From Muriicola sp041358175 (GTDB taxonomy: Bacteria > Bacteroidota > Bacteroidia > Flavobacteriales > Flavobacteriaceae): a stretch of 64,000 bases of DNA. The first letter of the stretch is position 1. Each line of letters begins with the position of its first letter. The position numbers and the translations under genes were made by a program. The notes beneath the pieces were generated by a model that had not been told where the DNA came from, made no database searches, and saw nothing but the letters and a program-made list of their open reading frames with translations. This document shows, piece by piece, positions 50,511 to 59,822 of this stretch. The DNA is taken from NCBI RefSeq assembly GCF_041358175.1, contig NZ_JBGKBE010000005.1, forward strand, positions 124,001 through 188,000. Direction: 5' to 3'.

Positions 50511-50866
50511 TCCTCTTCCGAACCGGCTATCACGTCATAGCCCCCAGTAAGGTCTACAGCCCTGAATCCCAAAGAATCGAGAACGGCCTGTGCTTTGGCA
50601 CTTCTACCCCCTTTCTTGCAGTACACATAGATGGTATGCTCCTTGTCCAGAACACCAACCTTCTCAGTAAAATCAGTATCGTACCAGTTGATGTTGATCG
50701 CATTGTCAAGATGTCCTGCCTCAAATTCCTCCGGGGTACGTACATCCACTAAGGTGTAGTTCTCCAGATTCTCTTGCTGAAACTGATTGATCGGCAATTG
50801 ATTGGTGATGTTTTTGCAACTCCCGGCAACGAGCAGAAATACAAAAAAAGATAGATAGTTTTTCAC
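50507..50866 (-). CDS. Rhodanese-domain lipoprotein
   Basis: 119 aa from a GTG start at 50866; the nearest ATG is out of frame. A signal with a lipobox-like LVAGSC puts a lipidated cysteine near residue 17. The single rhodanese domain has DVRTPEEFEAGHLDNAININW near 42 and the active-site loop IYVYCKKGGRSAKAQAVLDSLGF near 80, with the catalytic cysteine present. It would transfer sulfane sulfur, or serve a redox role, in the periplasm. The partner is unknown. Its stop overlaps that of the M3 peptidase gene in TTAA. Confidence 0.9.
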   Translation of the reverse strand: MKNYLSFFVFLLVAGSCKNITNQLPINQFQQENLENYTLVDVRTPEEFEAGHLDNAININWYDTDFTEKVGVLDKEHTIYVYCKKGGRSAKAQAVLDSLGFRAVDLTGGYDVIAGSEED

Positions 50867-50936
50867 CTTTTTGTCATTTGAATCAAAGTTACCTTTTTTC
50901 TTTAAAAACCCTTATTTTTATAAGCAATAAAACGCT

Positions 50937-51497
50937 ATGAAACCTCGTCAACTAGAGCCGGATTCCTGGGTAGATGCTCATGCCGACTATCTTTTTAACT
51001 ACGCTATTTCCAGAGTGAGTGACCAGGAAATAGCCAAGGACCTTATCCAGGATACCTTTATAGCAGCCTTGAAATCGGCTGAAAATTACAAAGGAAAGGC
51101 GTCTGAAAGAACCTGGCTTATTTCAATCCTCAAAAGAAAGATCATTGATCATTATCGCCGGATCAATTCTAAAAAGGGCAAAGCTGAAGTACGCCGTAAT
51201 TATAAATCATCATCAGAAAATGAAGGGGATTGGCTTGAAGAACAAGTAGCAGATCCGGGTAGTATCACTGAAAATGATGCTATTGAAAATAAGGAATTAG
51301 GGTTGGCCATTCAGGCTTGTATTGATTTATTACCTGTAAACCAACGCCGTGTATTTACCATGAAAACCGTGCGCGGACTTGCTACTGAAGATATTTGTAA
51401 AGAACTCGATATAAATCCGTCTAATCTTTGGGTAATGATTCACAGGGCCAGGACAGCTCTGATGGGATGCCTTAATAAAAACTGGTTTACGTTATGA
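50937..51497 (+). CDS. ECF-type RNA polymerase sigma factor
   Basis: 186 aa with only regions sigma2 and sigma4. Sigma2 is near residues 13-62 (YLFNYAISRVSDQEIAKDLIQDTFIAAL, RTWLISILKRKIIDHYRR) and sigma4 near 118-175 (LLPVNQRRVFTMKTVRGLATEDICKELDI, LWVMIHRARTALM), joined by a charged linker. The next gene overlaps it by ATGA and looks like its anti-sigma partner. A TATTTTTA box lies 16 bases before the start. The regulon is not evident from the neighbours. Confidence 0.93.
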   Translation: MKPRQLEPDSWVDAHADYLFNYAISRVSDQEIAKDLIQDTFIAALKSAENYKGKASERTWLISILKRKIIDHYRRINSKKGKAEVRRNYKSSSENEGDWLEEQVADPGSITENDAIENKELGLAIQACIDLLPVNQRRVFTMKTVRGLATEDICKELDINPSNLWVMIHRARTALMGCLNKNWFTL

Positions 51498-51721
51498 TCT
51501 CTTGTGATGAAGCCGCATTGATTTGCAATAAATCTCAATACCATGAGGCAAGTGTATCTGAAAAGATAAAGCTAAAGCTGCACATCCTTTTTTGCAGCAC
51601 ATGCAAATCTTTCTCCAGAAAAAACAAGCAACTATCGAGCTTGTTCGAAAAGGCCAAATTGATTGTCCTCAGCGATGCTGCAAAAGAAGATCTAAAGCAA
51701 AAACTCAGGGATAATCTCTAG
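51494..51721 (+). CDS. Small zinc-binding anti-sigma factor candidate (soluble ZAS type)
   Basis: 75 aa. It has the ZAS-type ligand set: an early Cys (ISCDEAALICNKSQYHE) and HILFCSTC near residue 29 (HxxxCxxC). The rest is helical (LSSLFEKAKLIVLSDAAKEDLKQKL). No membrane segment is present, unlike most ECF anti-sigma factors, so it should be cytosolic and might sense redox state or zinc. Its start lies inside the sigma-factor stop (ATGA). The partner relationship is inferred from position and motif. Confidence 0.75.
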   Translation: MISCDEAALICNKSQYHEASVSEKIKLKLHILFCSTCKSFSRKNKQLSSLFEKAKLIVLSDAAKEDLKQKLRDNL

Positions 51722-52542
51722 ACAGTATTAAGTATACCCCATAAGAACCCAGCCCAAAAAACTGGAAAAGCCTCCACCCAAAAAGATGCAAAGTACCTGT
51801 GTTGCTTCTTGGGCAGCCAGACCAGAAGTCCGATAAGACTAAGCGAAATAATCGATTTACCAAGTACTTCATAGGCTAACAGCTCGTCTTTCATGAATGT
51901 CAGCAGAAAGCCAATCAGGCATAAAATAATCCCAAGTCGTCTTGTTTTTCTGATTCCCAATCGCTGAGGGATTGTCATCATCTCATTGGGATCAACGCCA
52001 AGGTCCCTGATTTCGAAAGGGACCATCAGGACCAAAATCACGAGTAAGCGTTGCAAAGTTTCAATCCATACATCCCAGCTCAAATTCTGTTGTACTTCGA
52101 TAACCGGTAATAATACAGTAGCGCCGGCCCATACGAATGCAATTATGAGAATTTTTATGATCCCTGAATGTCTGAGCGTTTTCCGGCTCGGAAAAATGGG
52201 TATGGTATAAAATACAGCGAGTACAGCAAGGATAAGAACACCCATCATGGTATTGGCTGTTAGCTGCGTTCCAAAATACGCGGCGAATGTAAGGGAGAGA
52301 ACACTGAACCAGCGTATCGTTTTATCACCTGATAATAAACCGAAATACTGATTTTGACCGCCCCTGGTTTGTTTTATAAAATTATATGCAGGTATTGTAC
52401 CAAAAAAAATGAAAAGATAAAGGCTGTTTGGCACGCTAATGTTTAAGAAACAGGAGGTTAGAAATAAAAAGGAAACCACGGCCAAAGACACATGGATACT
52501 GGCTTTGACATAAAAATCAAAAATCTTTCCTGCCCACTGCAT
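51718..52542 (-). CDS. UbiA-like integral membrane protein
   Basis: 274 aa with about eight membrane helices and no signal peptide. The layout and the loop LVPFEIRDLGVDPNEMMTIPQRLG near residue 170, with two aspartates, resemble the second Asp-rich region of UbiA prenyltransferases. The first region, where NDxxD would be, reads IPAYNFIKQTRGG and lacks the aspartates. It may be a divergent or inactive prenyltransferase relative; its substrate is unknown. The stop is shared with the anti-sigma gene in CTAG. Confidence 0.7.
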   Translation of the reverse strand: MQWAGKIFDFYVKASIHVSLAVVSFLFLTSCFLNISVPNSLYLFIFFGTIPAYNFIKQTRGGQNQYFGLLSGDKTIRWFSVLSLTFAAYFGTQLTANTMMGVLILAVLAVFYTIPIFPSRKTLRHSGIIKILIIAFVWAGATVLLPVIEVQQNLSWDVWIETLQRLLVILVLMVPFEIRDLGVDPNEMMTIPQRLGIRKTRRLGIILCLIGFLLTFMKDELLAYEVLGKSIISLSLIGLLVWLPKKQHRYFASFWVEAFPVFWAGFLWGILNTV

Positions 52543-52639
52543 TAAACAAAAATAGACAAAGCAGTTCTATCAACTGGTTTTGGTTAAAAACTTTGGCTTT
52601 GCAGGCCTTTTATCTGCCTGATTTAAAGGAATAATTACC

Positions 52640-52647
52640 TAATTTTG
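52640..52647 (+). promoter_or_regulatory. Candidate -7 element of gcvP
   Basis: TAATTTTG matches TAnnTTTG and lies 35 bases before the gcvP ATG. The -33 position reads CTG instead of TTG at 19 bases. No glycine riboswitch structure was recognised in the 140-base upstream region. Confidence 0.4.
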
Positions 52648-52682
52648 TGCTCCTTTTAGCAATGTAAATTTACGCATCGATT

Positions 52683-55535
52683 ATGAACACAGATTCTTTT
52701 GCACTTCGCCATATCGGTATTAGAGAAGAGGACCTTCCTGATATGTTAAAAACTATTGGAGTCGATAGTCTGGATGAACTTATTTTTCAGACCATCCCAC
52801 AAGACATCCGCCTGAAGGAAGACCTGCCTTTGGATAAACCCATGAGTGAACAGGAATTTCTAAATCACATTCACGAGGTGTCCCGAAAAAATAAAGTGTT
52901 CAAATCGTATATCGGCCTGGGATATCACGAAAGTATTACGCCCTCGGTAATCAAACGAAATATCCTGGAAAATCCGGGATGGTATACGGCCTATACTCCT
53001 TATCAGGCTGAGATTGCCCAGGGACGACTGGAAGCTTTGCTGAATTTTCAGACCATGGTATGCGACCTCACCGGGATGGAGTTGGCCAATGCCTCACTAT
53101 TAGATGAAAGTACGGCTGCTGCAGAAGCCATGACCATGCTCTTCGATGTTAGAACAAGAGATCAGAAAAAAAACCAGGTCGTAAAATTTTTCGTATCAGA
53201 AGAAGTATTACCCCAGACTCTCTCTTTGCTTGAGACGCGGGCAGAACCCCTGGGTATAGAACTAGTTATAGGAAAACACACAGAAATTGAATTAAACCCG
53301 GGTTATTTCGGGATATTACTGCAATACCCGGGGAAATACGGTGCGATTTTTAATTATTCCGACTTTGTCTCGAAGGCAAAAAACAATAACATCCGTGTGG
53401 CTGTTGTCGCTGATATTTTGAGCCTGGTGCTGCTTACCCCTCCAGGTGAATTCGGTGCAGACGTAGTTGTCGGATCTACTCAGCGTTTTGGCATTCCGCT
53501 TGGGTATGGTGGACCGCATGCTGCTTTTTTTGCCACAAGAGAAGATTTTAAGCGCAGTATTCCGGGAAGGATTATCGGAGTTACACGTGATTCTGATGGT
53601 GCCCGGGGCCTGAGAATGGCGCTGCAGACAAGGGAGCAACATATAAAGAGGGATAAAGCCACTTCAAACATATGTACAGCTCAGGTTTTACTGGCTGTAA
53701 TGGCGGGAGCCTATGCCGTTTACCACGGACCTAAAGGATTAAAGTATATCGCTGATAAGGTTCATTCTCATACCCTTCATCTCGCTGATGGGCTGGAACA
53801 AATGGGACTTTACCAATTAAATTCAGCCTTCTTCGATACCATTCTGGTAAAAGCAAATTCGGAACAGATCCGACCGATTGCTGAAAAAAATCATATTAAT
53901 TTTCTCTATGTCGATAAGGAGACCATTGCCATCTCCCTCAATGAGGCAACCACAAAAGAAAGGGTAAACGAAATCCTGACTGTTTTTGCAATAGCTCTTG
54001 GGAAAGAAAAGCCTACTGGTAACGCCAGTAAAAGAATATCCCTCCTAGGTGTAGATATGCAGAGAACATCAGTTTACCTTACTCATGAGGTCTTTAATTC
54101 ATACCATTCAGAAACGCAGTTAATGCGTTATCTGAAACGACTAGAACGCAAAGACCTTGCTCTGAACCATTCTATGATCTCTTTAGGGTCTTGTACAATG
54201 AAACTCAATGCAGCTTCCGAAATGTTACCCCTGAGTATGCCTGAATGGGGCAATATCCACCCCTTTGTTCCTTTGGAACAGGCAGCAGGTTACCATGAGG
54301 TTTTAGAGGAACTCTCACGCGAACTCAGCATTATCACGGGTTTTGCAGCAACATCACTACAGCCCAATTCAGGGGCCCAGGGTGAATATGCAGGGTTGAT
54401 GACCATCAGGGCATATCACCAATCCAATGGAGAATCACACAGGAATATTTGTATTATCCCCGCTTCCGCGCATGGAACAAATCCAGCCTCAGCAGTTATG
54501 GCCGGGATGCGTGTTATTGTCACAAAGACCGATGAAAAAGGAAATATTGACGTCAACGATCTGGAGGAAAAAGTAAAGTTGCATTCAGAAAATCTCGCAG
54601 CTCTCATGGTGACATATCCTTCTACCCATGGAGTTTTTGAATCATCGATAAGAAAAATTACCCAACTGATCCATGATCACGGAGGACAGGTATATATGGA
54701 TGGGGCAAATATGAATGCCCAGGTAGGACTGACAAATCCGGCAATTATCGGTGCCGATGTTTGTCACCTCAACTTGCATAAAACCTTTGCTATCCCACAT
54801 GGTGGCGGTGGTCCGGGCGTTGGGCCGATATGTGTAGCAAAGCAGCTCGCACCATTTCTACCCGGGAATCCCGTAGTGAAGACAGGTGGCGAAAAGGCCA
54901 TTACAGCAATTAGTGCAGCCCCCTGGGGCAGTGCCCTGGCTTGCCTGATTTCATATGGCTATATTAAAATGCTGGGGGCAGAAGGTCTGCGTCGGGCAAC
55001 AGAAATTGCGATCCTCAATGCCAATTATATAAAGGAAAGGCTAGAGGGAAAATACGAGGTGTTGTACACTGGTGAACAAGGGAGGGCTGCCCATGAAATG
55101 ATTATTGATTGCAGGCCATTTAAGATAAAGGAAGTAGAAGTTACAGATATTGCAAAGCGACTAATGGACTACGGATTTCATGCTCCAACAGTTTCTTTTC
55201 CCGTGGCAGGAACAATGATGATTGAACCAACTGAAAGTGAGGGGTTATCCGAATTGGATCGTTTCTGCGATGCGATGATCGCTATCCGGCAGGAAATTGA
55301 TGAAATCGAGGAAGAAAAAGTTAATAATGTGATGAAAAATGCACCTCACACATTAAAAATGGTTACGGCTGATACCTGGAATTTCCCTTATTCACGCGAA
55401 AAAGCCGCCTTTCCTTTAGCCTATGTGGAGGAAAGTAAATTCTGGCCGAGCATCAGGCGTGTTGATGAAGCCTATGGCGATCGCAATCTTATATGTACCT
55501 GCGCTCCAATCGAGGCATATGCCGAAAGTGAATAG
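52683..55535 (+). CDS. gcvP: Glycine dehydrogenase (decarboxylating), P protein
   Basis: 950 aa, full-length single-chain P protein, both halves fused. The PLP enzyme decarboxylates glycine and passes the aminomethyl group to the H protein of the glycine cleavage system. It begins with the typical FALRHIGIREEDLPDML. The N-terminal half contains GYHESITPSVIKRNILENPGWYTAYTPYQAEIAQGRL near 80-115. The PLP lysine is in the C-terminal half, in HLNLHKTFAIPHGGGGPGVGP near 697. gcvT and gcvH are not nearby. Confidence 0.97.
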   Translation: MNTDSFALRHIGIREEDLPDMLKTIGVDSLDELIFQTIPQDIRLKEDLPLDKPMSEQEFLNHIHEVSRKNKVFKSYIGLGYHESITPSVIKRNILENPGWYTAYTPYQAEIAQGRLEALLNFQTMVCDLTGMELANASLLDESTAAAEAMTMLFDVRTRDQKKNQVVKFFVSEEVLPQTLSLLETRAEPLGIELVIGKHTEIELNPGYFGILLQYPGKYGAIFNYSDFVSKAKNNNIRVAVVADILSLVLLTPPGEFGADVVVGSTQRFGIPLGYGGPHAAFFATREDFKRSIPGRIIGVTRDSDGARGLRMALQTREQHIKRDKATSNICTAQVLLAVMAGAYAVYHGPKGLKYIADKVHSHTLHLADGLEQMGLYQLNSAFFDTILVKANSEQIRPIAEKNHINFLYVDKETIAISLNEATTKERVNEILTVFAIALGKEKPTGNASKRISLLGVDMQRTSVYLTHEVFNSYHSETQLMRYLKRLERKDLALNHSMISLGSCTMKLNAASEMLPLSMPEWGNIHPFVPLEQAAGYHEVLEELSRELSIITGFAATSLQPNSGAQGEYAGLMTIRAYHQSNGESHRNICIIPASAHGTNPASAVMAGMRVIVTKTDEKGNIDVNDLEEKVKLHSENLAALMVTYPSTHGVFESSIRKITQLIHDHGGQVYMDGANMNAQVGLTNPAIIGADVCHLNLHKTFAIPHGGGGPGVGPICVAKQLAPFLPGNPVVKTGGEKAITAISAAPWGSALACLISYGYIKMLGAEGLRRATEIAILNANYIKERLEGKYEVLYTGEQGRAAHEMIIDCRPFKIKEVEVTDIAKRLMDYGFHAPTVSFPVAGTMMIEPTESEGLSELDRFCDAMIAIRQEIDEIEEEKVNNVMKNAPHTLKMVTADTWNFPYSREKAAFPLAYVEESKFWPSIRRVDEAYGDRNLICTCAPIEAYAESE

Positions 55536-55684
55536 GTCTTTTTTAGCTCACTATCCTTTTACTGTTCGTAAAACGAGCACTAAGGTCTTGTTTCTTCCTT
55601 TTTGGACATCGTATTTAGGTTGCATTGTACTTTTATTTTGATCAGCTTTTATTTACATTTCTGAAATAAATTAACATTTGCATT

Positions 55685-56743
55685 ATGAGTATTGCCATTT
55701 CCGGTACAGGATGCTATATCCCTGAGGTGCTGGTTCCAAATAAAGCCTTTGAAGACAAACATTTCCTCAATAGTGACGGTTCAACCTTCCAACAGTCGAA
55801 TACCGTAATAATTGAAAAATTTAAAGCGATTACAGGTATTAGTGAGCGTCGATATGCCAAGAAGGAATACAATGCCTCAGACCTGGCATTCTTTGCCTCA
55901 CAAAATGCTTTGGAAGATGCCAACATCAGTGCCGAAAATTTAGACTATATCATCTTTGCACACAATTTCGGAGATGTCTCTTATGGGTCTTCCCAGGGAA
56001 ACACACTACCAAGTCTGGCTACCCGGGTAAAGAACCACCTCCAGATAAAAAATCCGAAATGCGTTGCCTATGATCTGCTCTTCGGATGCCCGGGATGGAT
56101 TGAAGGTATGATACAAGCCTATGCATTTATAAAGAGTGGAATAGCCAAAAGATGCCTCGTAATTGGGGCAGAAACACTGTCCCGTGTTGTAGACCCACAC
56201 GACAGGGATTCTATGATTTATTCAGACGGGGCAGGAGCTTGTATTGTGGAAGCAAAAGAAGGAGGAGGTGAAATCCTTGCACATAACTCGGCTACATACG
56301 CCAATGAGGAGGCCTATTATTTGTTTCACGGCTCTTCATACCATCAGGAAATTCCAGACGACCTGCGGTACATTAAAATGTACGGGAGGAAGATTTACGA
56401 GTTTGCGATTACCTATGTGCCGGGAGCTATGAAAGAATGCCTTGATAAAAGTGGTATTTCCATCGACGAAGTTAAAAAGATCTTTATCCACCAGGCGAAT
56501 GAGAAGATGGACGAGGCGATCATAAAACGATTCTATCAATTATACGATCGGGAGATGCCGGAAGGGGTAATGCCCATGAATATTCACGAATTAGGCAACA
56601 GCTCTGTTGCGACTGTTCCCACCCTCTTCGATATGGTACGAAAGGGAAAAATTAAAAATCAGCAGATCAGCAAAGGGGATGTTGTTATCTTTGCGAGTGT
56701 CGGTGCAGGTATGAATATCAATGCCGTCGTATATAGATGCTAG
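55685..56743 (+). CDS. 3-oxoacyl-ACP synthase III family protein (FabH-like ketosynthase)
   Basis: 352 aa, thiolase fold. The catalytic triad of KAS III is complete: Cys in LLFGCPGWIEGM near residue 136, His in KIFIHQANEKMDEAI near 270 and Asn in HELGNSSVATVPTLFD near 305. KAS III enzymes condense an acyl-CoA starter with malonyl-ACP or a related extender. The N-terminal ISGTGCYIPEVLVPN fits the family. It is unlikely to be the housekeeping FabH, because it lies with a methyltransferase and a GT2 in a tight plus-strand unit. The starter and product are unknown. Confidence 0.9.
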   Translation: MSIAISGTGCYIPEVLVPNKAFEDKHFLNSDGSTFQQSNTVIIEKFKAITGISERRYAKKEYNASDLAFFASQNALEDANISAENLDYIIFAHNFGDVSYGSSQGNTLPSLATRVKNHLQIKNPKCVAYDLLFGCPGWIEGMIQAYAFIKSGIAKRCLVIGAETLSRVVDPHDRDSMIYSDGAGACIVEAKEGGGEILAHNSATYANEEAYYLFHGSSYHQEIPDDLRYIKMYGRKIYEFAITYVPGAMKECLDKSGISIDEVKKIFIHQANEKMDEAIIKRFYQLYDREMPEGVMPMNIHELGNSSVATVPTLFDMVRKGKIKNQQISKGDVVIFASVGAGMNINAVVYRC

Positions 56744-56746
56744 TGA

Positions 56747-57274
56747 ATGTACGAATCAAATTATCCTAAGAAAAGATACGAGAATACCCTTTCCTTTCTA
56801 CAAAAGCATGTAAACACTTCAGAAACAATCCTGGATTTAGGGGTGGTTAATCCTTTTACTCATATTATGGAAAAACATGGGTATAGGGTAAAAAATACGC
56901 AGGGTGAGGATCTTGATCTGGATTATTCTGCCGTTTCCTCCTCAGACGCCTCAGTAGTAACGGCTTTTGAGATTTTTGAACATATGCTGGCTCCCTTAAA
57001 TGTCCTCAGGGAAATTAAAGCCTCGAAGTTAGTTGCCAGTGTCCCCTTGAAACTCTGGTTTGCCTCAGCATACAGAAGTAAAACCGACCCAAGAGACCGG
57101 CATTACCACGAATTCGAATCCTGGCAATTCGATTGGCTACTTGAAAAAGCAGGGTGGAACATCATCGACTCAAAAAAATGGACACATCCTGTAAATAAAA
57201 TAGGAGTAAGACCCATTTTAAGGCGATTTACACCTCGATACTACATTGTGTATGCCGAACGATCAACTCCCTAA
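56747..57274 (+). CDS. Small SAM-dependent methyltransferase
   Basis: 175 aa. The class I fold is recognisable: ETILDLGVVNPFTHIMEKHG near residue 26 is motif I in a degenerate form without GxGxG. It continues with VVTAFEIFEHMLAPLNVLREI near 70 and HYHEFESWQFDWLLEKAGW near 120. The C-terminus is short compared with most methyltransferases of this type. It starts three bases after the KAS III stop, so it is probably coupled to it and may modify the same product. Confidence 0.8.
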   Translation: MYESNYPKKRYENTLSFLQKHVNTSETILDLGVVNPFTHIMEKHGYRVKNTQGEDLDLDYSAVSSSDASVVTAFEIFEHMLAPLNVLREIKASKLVASVPLKLWFASAYRSKTDPRDRHYHEFESWQFDWLLEKAGWNIIDSKKWTHPVNKIGVRPILRRFTPRYYIVYAERSTP

Positions 57275-57288
57275 ATAAGGAACCCACC

Positions 57289-58158
57289 ATGTCATCGCAA
57301 GACGCTCTTTCTTATTATGTTGTCATTCCCGCACACAACGAGGAAGAATTCCTGGCAGATGCATTGGAAAGTGTTGCGCGTCAGACTGTATTGCCAAAAA
57401 AAGTAGTCATTGTAAACGATCATTCAACCGACGGCACGGCTAAGATAATTGATGAGTATTCTTCAAAATATCCATTTTTTAAAGGCGTTAACAATCATTC
57501 CTCAGACGAGCATTTACCCGGAAGCAAAGTAGTAGCTGCTTTCAATAAGGGACTTTCACTTCTTAACAAGGACTATGATTTTCTTGTGAAACTCGATGCG
57601 GATGTAGTTCTACCAGCCAACTATTTTGAAACAGTTTCGGAAGTCTTCCGGTCATCGCCGGATATAGGGATAGCAGGGGGATACGCTTATGAAAAAAATC
57701 CCGAAGGGAAATGGATCTTAAAACACCCCATGGACAAAGATCATATAAGAGGAGCTTTTAAAGCGTACTCTAATAGTTGTTTTCAGGCTATGAACGGACT
57801 CAGAACGGCCATGGGATGGGATACCGTTGACGAACTTCTTGCACAGTACCACGGCTTCAGAACGGCCGCGGTTAACTCCCTGAAGGTAAAGCATCAAAGG
57901 CCTATTGGAGCCGCCTATAATATAAAGGCCAGAAGGTCACAGGGTAAGGCGATGTTCCTTATGCGATATGGAATCATAATAACGATGATCGCCTCCCTAA
58001 AAATGGCCTTGAAAAACGGAAAATTGAGAATCATCCGCGATAACCTTCATGGATATCGGGACGCCAGGAAAAATGCCGTCCCGTATATTGTCACCCCCGA
58101 GGAGGGCAAATTTATCAGAAAACTTCGCTGGAAGCGAATCCTGCGTAAGTTAATCTAG
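57289..58158 (+). CDS. Family 2 glycosyltransferase
   Basis: 289 aa. GT-A fold: YVVIPAHNEEEFLADALESVARQT near residue 10, IVNDHSTDGTAKI near 42, and the DxD-type metal motif in VKLDADVVLPANYFE near 100. The C-terminal half is basic (NIKARRSQGKAMFLMRYGIIITMIASL) with one possible membrane-associated helix near 230-245. Donor and acceptor are unknown. Fifteen bases after the methyltransferase gene. Its end overlaps the convergent phosphatase gene by nine bases. Confidence 0.9.
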   Translation: MSSQDALSYYVVIPAHNEEEFLADALESVARQTVLPKKVVIVNDHSTDGTAKIIDEYSSKYPFFKGVNNHSSDEHLPGSKVVAAFNKGLSLLNKDYDFLVKLDADVVLPANYFETVSEVFRSSPDIGIAGGYAYEKNPEGKWILKHPMDKDHIRGAFKAYSNSCFQAMNGLRTAMGWDTVDELLAQYHGFRTAAVNSLKVKHQRPIGAAYNIKARRSQGKAMFLMRYGIIITMIASLKMALKNGKLRIIRDNLHGYRDARKNAVPYIVTPEEGKFIRKLRWKRILRKLI

Positions 58159-59805
58159 TACTTCCTCTATGGGCTGCCCTGTTGTTCCGCTTGGAAATGC
58201 TATGCCAAGCAGGGCTGAGATGGTTGGAGCAATATCATCTATCTCTGTTCTTTCTACCGTACTTCCCTGAGGGATTCCCTTACCGAAAAACAACAAGGGT
58301 ACATGGGTGTCATAAGGATAAGGTGAACCGTGGGTTGATCCTGTTTCAGGATAATAAACTACCCCCGGATTCAGCACGAGAAGAATATCCCCTGACCTTT
58401 TCTGATTATATCCATTCTGGATGATGTAAGGGATTCCGTGATTATATTCGTTATGCTCCATCTGATACCCGGTAAATACCCTGCTTATCCCGTCATAGCT
58501 TAATAATTCCTGTCCGATCTTATATTGAACATCTTTTACCTCAAGATCGAGGTTTCGGATCACATCGTGATCTAGGAAAAATTGGGCGTTGCTGTAGTTT
58601 TTTATCACATCGGCATCGCCGTAGGTGTAAGACATAAACTCCTTAAACTTGGCAGACATTCCCTGGGAATCCATATATCCGGCGGGTATTTTCTGATCTC
58701 TTAAATAGGCCGGAACGTCTACTGCTCCGTGATCCGAAGAGAGAAATACAAGATATTCCCCTTCTCCCACTTTTCTGTCGAGTACCTCGAGTAATCTTTC
58801 CAAATCCTGATCAAGTCGGAGATAGGTATCCTGAACTTCCTTTGAGTTCACCCCGAACTGATGTCCTACGTAATCGGTACTTGAATAGCTAACAGCAAGG
58901 AAATCAGGGATGGCATCCTTCCCAAGGTCTTCCCCATCGATAGCTGCCAGAGCGAAATCAGTAGTCAGACTATTTCCGTAGGCGGTTCCCCTAAGGAGAT
59001 CAAACTGACCGTTATTTTCCCATATTGCAGGCAGATCATGTGGGAATACAGGAGCGGTTTCACCAGCGAACATTCCTTCATACATATTATTATCCGCGCC
59101 ACTTTCCAGATAGGTGCTGATACTTTTTAGAGTAGTCCAGGGTTTCTTGTATTTTTCAACGACATCAGAGGAATTAAAATTCTTAACCCACCTTGGAAGC
59201 TCATCCATATAATATGAACTACTAATCCAATCCCCTTCTGCACCGCCATTATACCAATAAGCAGCATTGGCCATATGTCCTCCAGGCAACACAGCTCCGC
59301 GGTCTTTTAACGCCAGGGCTATTACCTTGCCTCTTTTTTGAGTAAACAAACGCAATTCATCTGTTACCGTAGAGACAGTCATCCTGTGAGGAGACATTTT
59401 TCCGGTACCTGCACTGGTCCCTACAGAAACATAATTTTCATCGGAAGCACAATACACAATTTTGTCTGTGGTTTTGTCATACCAATTATTTCCTATGATA
59501 CCGTGTGTGGAAGGTGTTGTTCCGGTATAAATAGAGGTATGGCCCGGACCTGTGGAGGTTGGAGCGTAATTAAAATGATTGTTTTTGCAGTTAAAACCTT
59601 CATTGACCAGCCTTTTAAAACCCCCATCCCCATAGTGATCCCAGAATCGAGTGAGATAGTCATATCTCATTTGATCTACGACAATCCCTACAACTAGTTT
59701 GGGAGTTGTTTTAATAGGTTTCTGGTTTTCCTGTGCAGTTGTTTGAAGTGCTGGAATTATAACCAAAGAGCCAAAAACCAGCATTGACCTGATATATTTT
59801 TTCAT
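58150..59805 (-). CDS. PafA-type alkaline phosphatase
   Basis: 551 aa with a signal peptide (MKKYIRSMLVFGSLVIIPALQTTA), so periplasmic or surface-exposed. It belongs to the alkaline phosphatase superfamily. All PafA key residues can be placed: Asp in GIVVDQMRYD, nucleophile Thr in STGPGHTSIYTG, Asn in GIIGNNWYD, the Lys-x-Arg pair in ALKDRGAVLPGG, Asp and His in STDYVGHQFG, DH in LSSDHGAVDVP, and the last His in GSTHGSPYPYDTHVP. PafA acts on many phosphomonoesters and is not repressed by phosphate in the species studied. A TATTTTTG box lies 17 bases upstream. Confidence 0.94.
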   Translation of the reverse strand: MKKYIRSMLVFGSLVIIPALQTTAQENQKPIKTTPKLVVGIVVDQMRYDYLTRFWDHYGDGGFKRLVNEGFNCKNNHFNYAPTSTGPGHTSIYTGTTPSTHGIIGNNWYDKTTDKIVYCASDENYVSVGTSAGTGKMSPHRMTVSTVTDELRLFTQKRGKVIALALKDRGAVLPGGHMANAAYWYNGGAEGDWISSSYYMDELPRWVKNFNSSDVVEKYKKPWTTLKSISTYLESGADNNMYEGMFAGETAPVFPHDLPAIWENNGQFDLLRGTAYGNSLTTDFALAAIDGEDLGKDAIPDFLAVSYSSTDYVGHQFGVNSKEVQDTYLRLDQDLERLLEVLDRKVGEGEYLVFLSSDHGAVDVPAYLRDQKIPAGYMDSQGMSAKFKEFMSYTYGDADVIKNYSNAQFFLDHDVIRNLDLEVKDVQYKIGQELLSYDGISRVFTGYQMEHNEYNHGIPYIIQNGYNQKRSGDILLVLNPGVVYYPETGSTHGSPYPYDTHVPLLFFGKGIPQGSTVERTEIDDIAPTISALLGIAFPSGTTGQPIEEVLD

Positions 59806-59822
59806 AGAATTAAGCGTATTCT

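Noticed and set aside
52543..52682. Glycine riboswitch upstream of gcvP
   Set aside because: The 140-base region shows no tandem aptamer-like pairing; only a -7-like box was found.
55548..55600. Hairpin TGTTCGT-AAA-ACGAGCA after gcvP as a terminator
   Set aside because: The 7-bp stem contains a G-U pair and there is no T-run on either side, so intrinsic termination is not supported.
56747..57274. Small methyltransferase gene as a pseudogene because of its degenerate SAM motif and short length
   Set aside because: The frame is intact, tightly spaced with its neighbours, and the later motifs are present. It is more likely a divergent family than a decayed gene.
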